A stretch of DNA of 41,352 bases from Planctomycetota bacterium (lineage in GTDB: Bacteria; Planctomycetota; Planctomycetia; Pirellulales; Pirellulaceae): assembly GCA_018970165.1 (NCBI GenBank), contig JAGWWZ010000018.1:1-41352 (forward strand), in the 5' to 3' direction. Both the position numbers and the translations under genes were made by a program. This document shows positions 40,809 to 41,352 of the stretch, one piece after another. The notes under the pieces were generated by a model, which made no database searches, was not told the DNA's origin, and was given only the letters and a program-made list of their open reading frames with translations. Within the stretch, counting starts at the first letter, position 1. Each line of letters opens with the position of its first letter.

Positions 40809-41352
40809 TTATCGATCATCATGCGTTGATGCAAAGATATGCCGGACCGCACGCTGACCGCGGCGCCAGCGATGCTGATGCTCTGCAGCGTGACGGGCCA
40901 TCGTGTCAGGAGTTCCCGCTACGGCACCCTGGTAGTACTTCTTGAACCTCCATACCAAGTCAATCCATAGCGATCCATCGATCCCCAAACGCTTCAGAAT
41001 CGATTCCACCTCCGGTGTCCCCTTCGGCTTGCCTAGACTCGGACGATTGCTACCCGTCCAGACCAACAACGCCAAGTAATCCTTCAGCGACATCGACAGG
41101 AACCCTTTATCGCTCGCCCTTACCCCAGTGTCGCTCTTCTGCGGGCCTGGTTTGCCTTGCTCGTCGAGCGTCAACGGAGAAAGCCACGCATCGCGCAAGA
41201 TCGCTTTCCCACGACGCATACGCCGCGATTCCGAGCGACGAGCACGCAACTGGTCCGGGGTCGAGGTCCGCCGAATACGACCCGCCTCCTCGGTCTCAAT
41301 TACTACCGGAACGGAGGCGGCAGAGTTCAGTTTCTCCCCTTCCAGACCTGCG
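40809..41352 (-). CDS. REP-associated (Y1/IS200-like) transposase family protein, C-terminal part, 5' end outside window
   Basis: On the minus strand the frame is open from the window end to the stop at 40809, giving 180 codons. The C-terminal domain typical of planctomycete RAYT-type proteins is seen: DAWLSPLTLDE, then GVRASDKGFLSMSLKDYLALLVWTG (parts), then ILKRLGIDGSLWIDLVWRF. The catalytic N-terminal part with the HUH histidines and the tyrosine would lie beyond base 41352, so activity cannot be judged. Such transposases are linked with the spread of REP sequences, and a REP-like pair is present at 24215-24298. A TTG at 41249 could give a shorter product, but the homology starts upstream of it. 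Confidence 0.7.
   Translation of the reverse strand, partial: AGLEGEKLNSAASVPVVIETEEAGRIRRTSTPDQLRARRSESRRMRRGKAILRDAWLSPLTLDEQGKPGPQKSDTGVRASDKGFLSMSLKDYLALLVWTGSNRPSLGKPKGTPEVESILKRLGIDGSLWIDLVWRFKKYYQGAVAGTPDTMARHAAEHQHRWRRGQRAVRHIFASTHDDR

Noticed and set aside
1-41352. CRISPR arrays, tRNA or rRNA genes
   Set aside because: No regularly spaced repeats, no cloverleaf with a TTCGA-type arm and CCA end, and no rRNA-like sequence were noticed on either strand when reading by eye.

Overview
The window looks like a chromosome segment of a planctomycete, most likely from the Pirellulaceae (Rhodopirellula-like). The strongest markers are the protein families confined or hugely expanded in that phylum: DUF1592/DUF1587/DUF1588/DUF1585 cytochrome-like proteins, DUF1552, DUF1501, DUF1549/DUF1553, double-length ABC-2 permeases, and the C-terminal part of a planctomycete Y1/REP-associated transposase. 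Gene starts often lack a clear Shine-Dalgarno site, and many genes are joined by 1-8 base start/stop overlaps. No tRNA, rRNA, CRISPR array, prophage or complete insertion sequence was seen.

Layout. 1-4706 (minus): a DUF1592 cytochrome-like protein, a Tat-exported DUF1552 protein and the start of a PSCyt1/DUF1549 protein. 4910-6872 (plus): pterin carbinolamine dehydratase fused by 1-base overlaps to an ABC ATPase and permease that have no binding protein beside them. 6939-9600: a rhomboid protease converging on a tandem ABC-2 permease. 9922-14363 (plus): an ExeA-like ATPase, DUF2203, a MazG-like pyrophosphohydrolase, a QueD/PTPS enzyme, a divergent PII protein, a degenerate receiver and a FIST protein. 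14433-19733 (minus): a three-gene operon of a DUF1549/DUF1553 protein carrying a coiled coil of about 390 residues, a DUF1501 protein and a WD40 protein. 19945-24643: a secreted six-hairpin glycosidase-like protein, a cysteine-less FmdB-like protein, purE, purK and a small lipoprotein. 24973-28939: a NusG paralogue, an MFS-like carrier translationally coupled to a secreted HExxH protein, and a topoisomerase VI A subunit without its B partner. 28985-34531 (plus): PutA, an HtrA-type protease and a rhodanese. 34553-36557 (minus): DUF1854, a PhnP-like metallo-beta-lactamase-fold hydrolase and a chorismate-lyase-like protein in one operon. 36815-41352: a tandem parvulin, a lone E2 acyltransferase domain, myo-inositol oxygenase and a transposase fragment.

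How the genes work together. Housekeeping steps are clear: PurE and PurK convert AIR to CAIR, PutA oxidises proline to glutamate, and myo-inositol oxygenase opens inositol to glucuronate. The surface and periplasmic theme typical of planctomycetes is also clear: exported cytochrome-like and DUF1501/1552 proteins, HtrA, parvulin and rhomboid quality control, and a secreted glycosidase-like enzyme.

The most unusual items are: (i) a full-length Top6A with no top6B next to it, whose start codon lies 18 bases from that of a divergent secreted HExxH protein; (ii) a PII-pseudoreceiver-FIST cluster in which PII keeps the T-loop tyrosine and 2-oxoglutarate residues but has lost the C-terminal ATP-binding arginines; (iii) a long coiled coil inserted inside a DUF1553 domain, in an operon with DUF1501 and WD40 proteins; (iv) a REP-like inverted pair that forms the last codons of purK, in the same window as a REP-associated transposase; (v) the DUF1854-MBL-chorismate-lyase-like operon. 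None of these functions can be proved from sequence alone.
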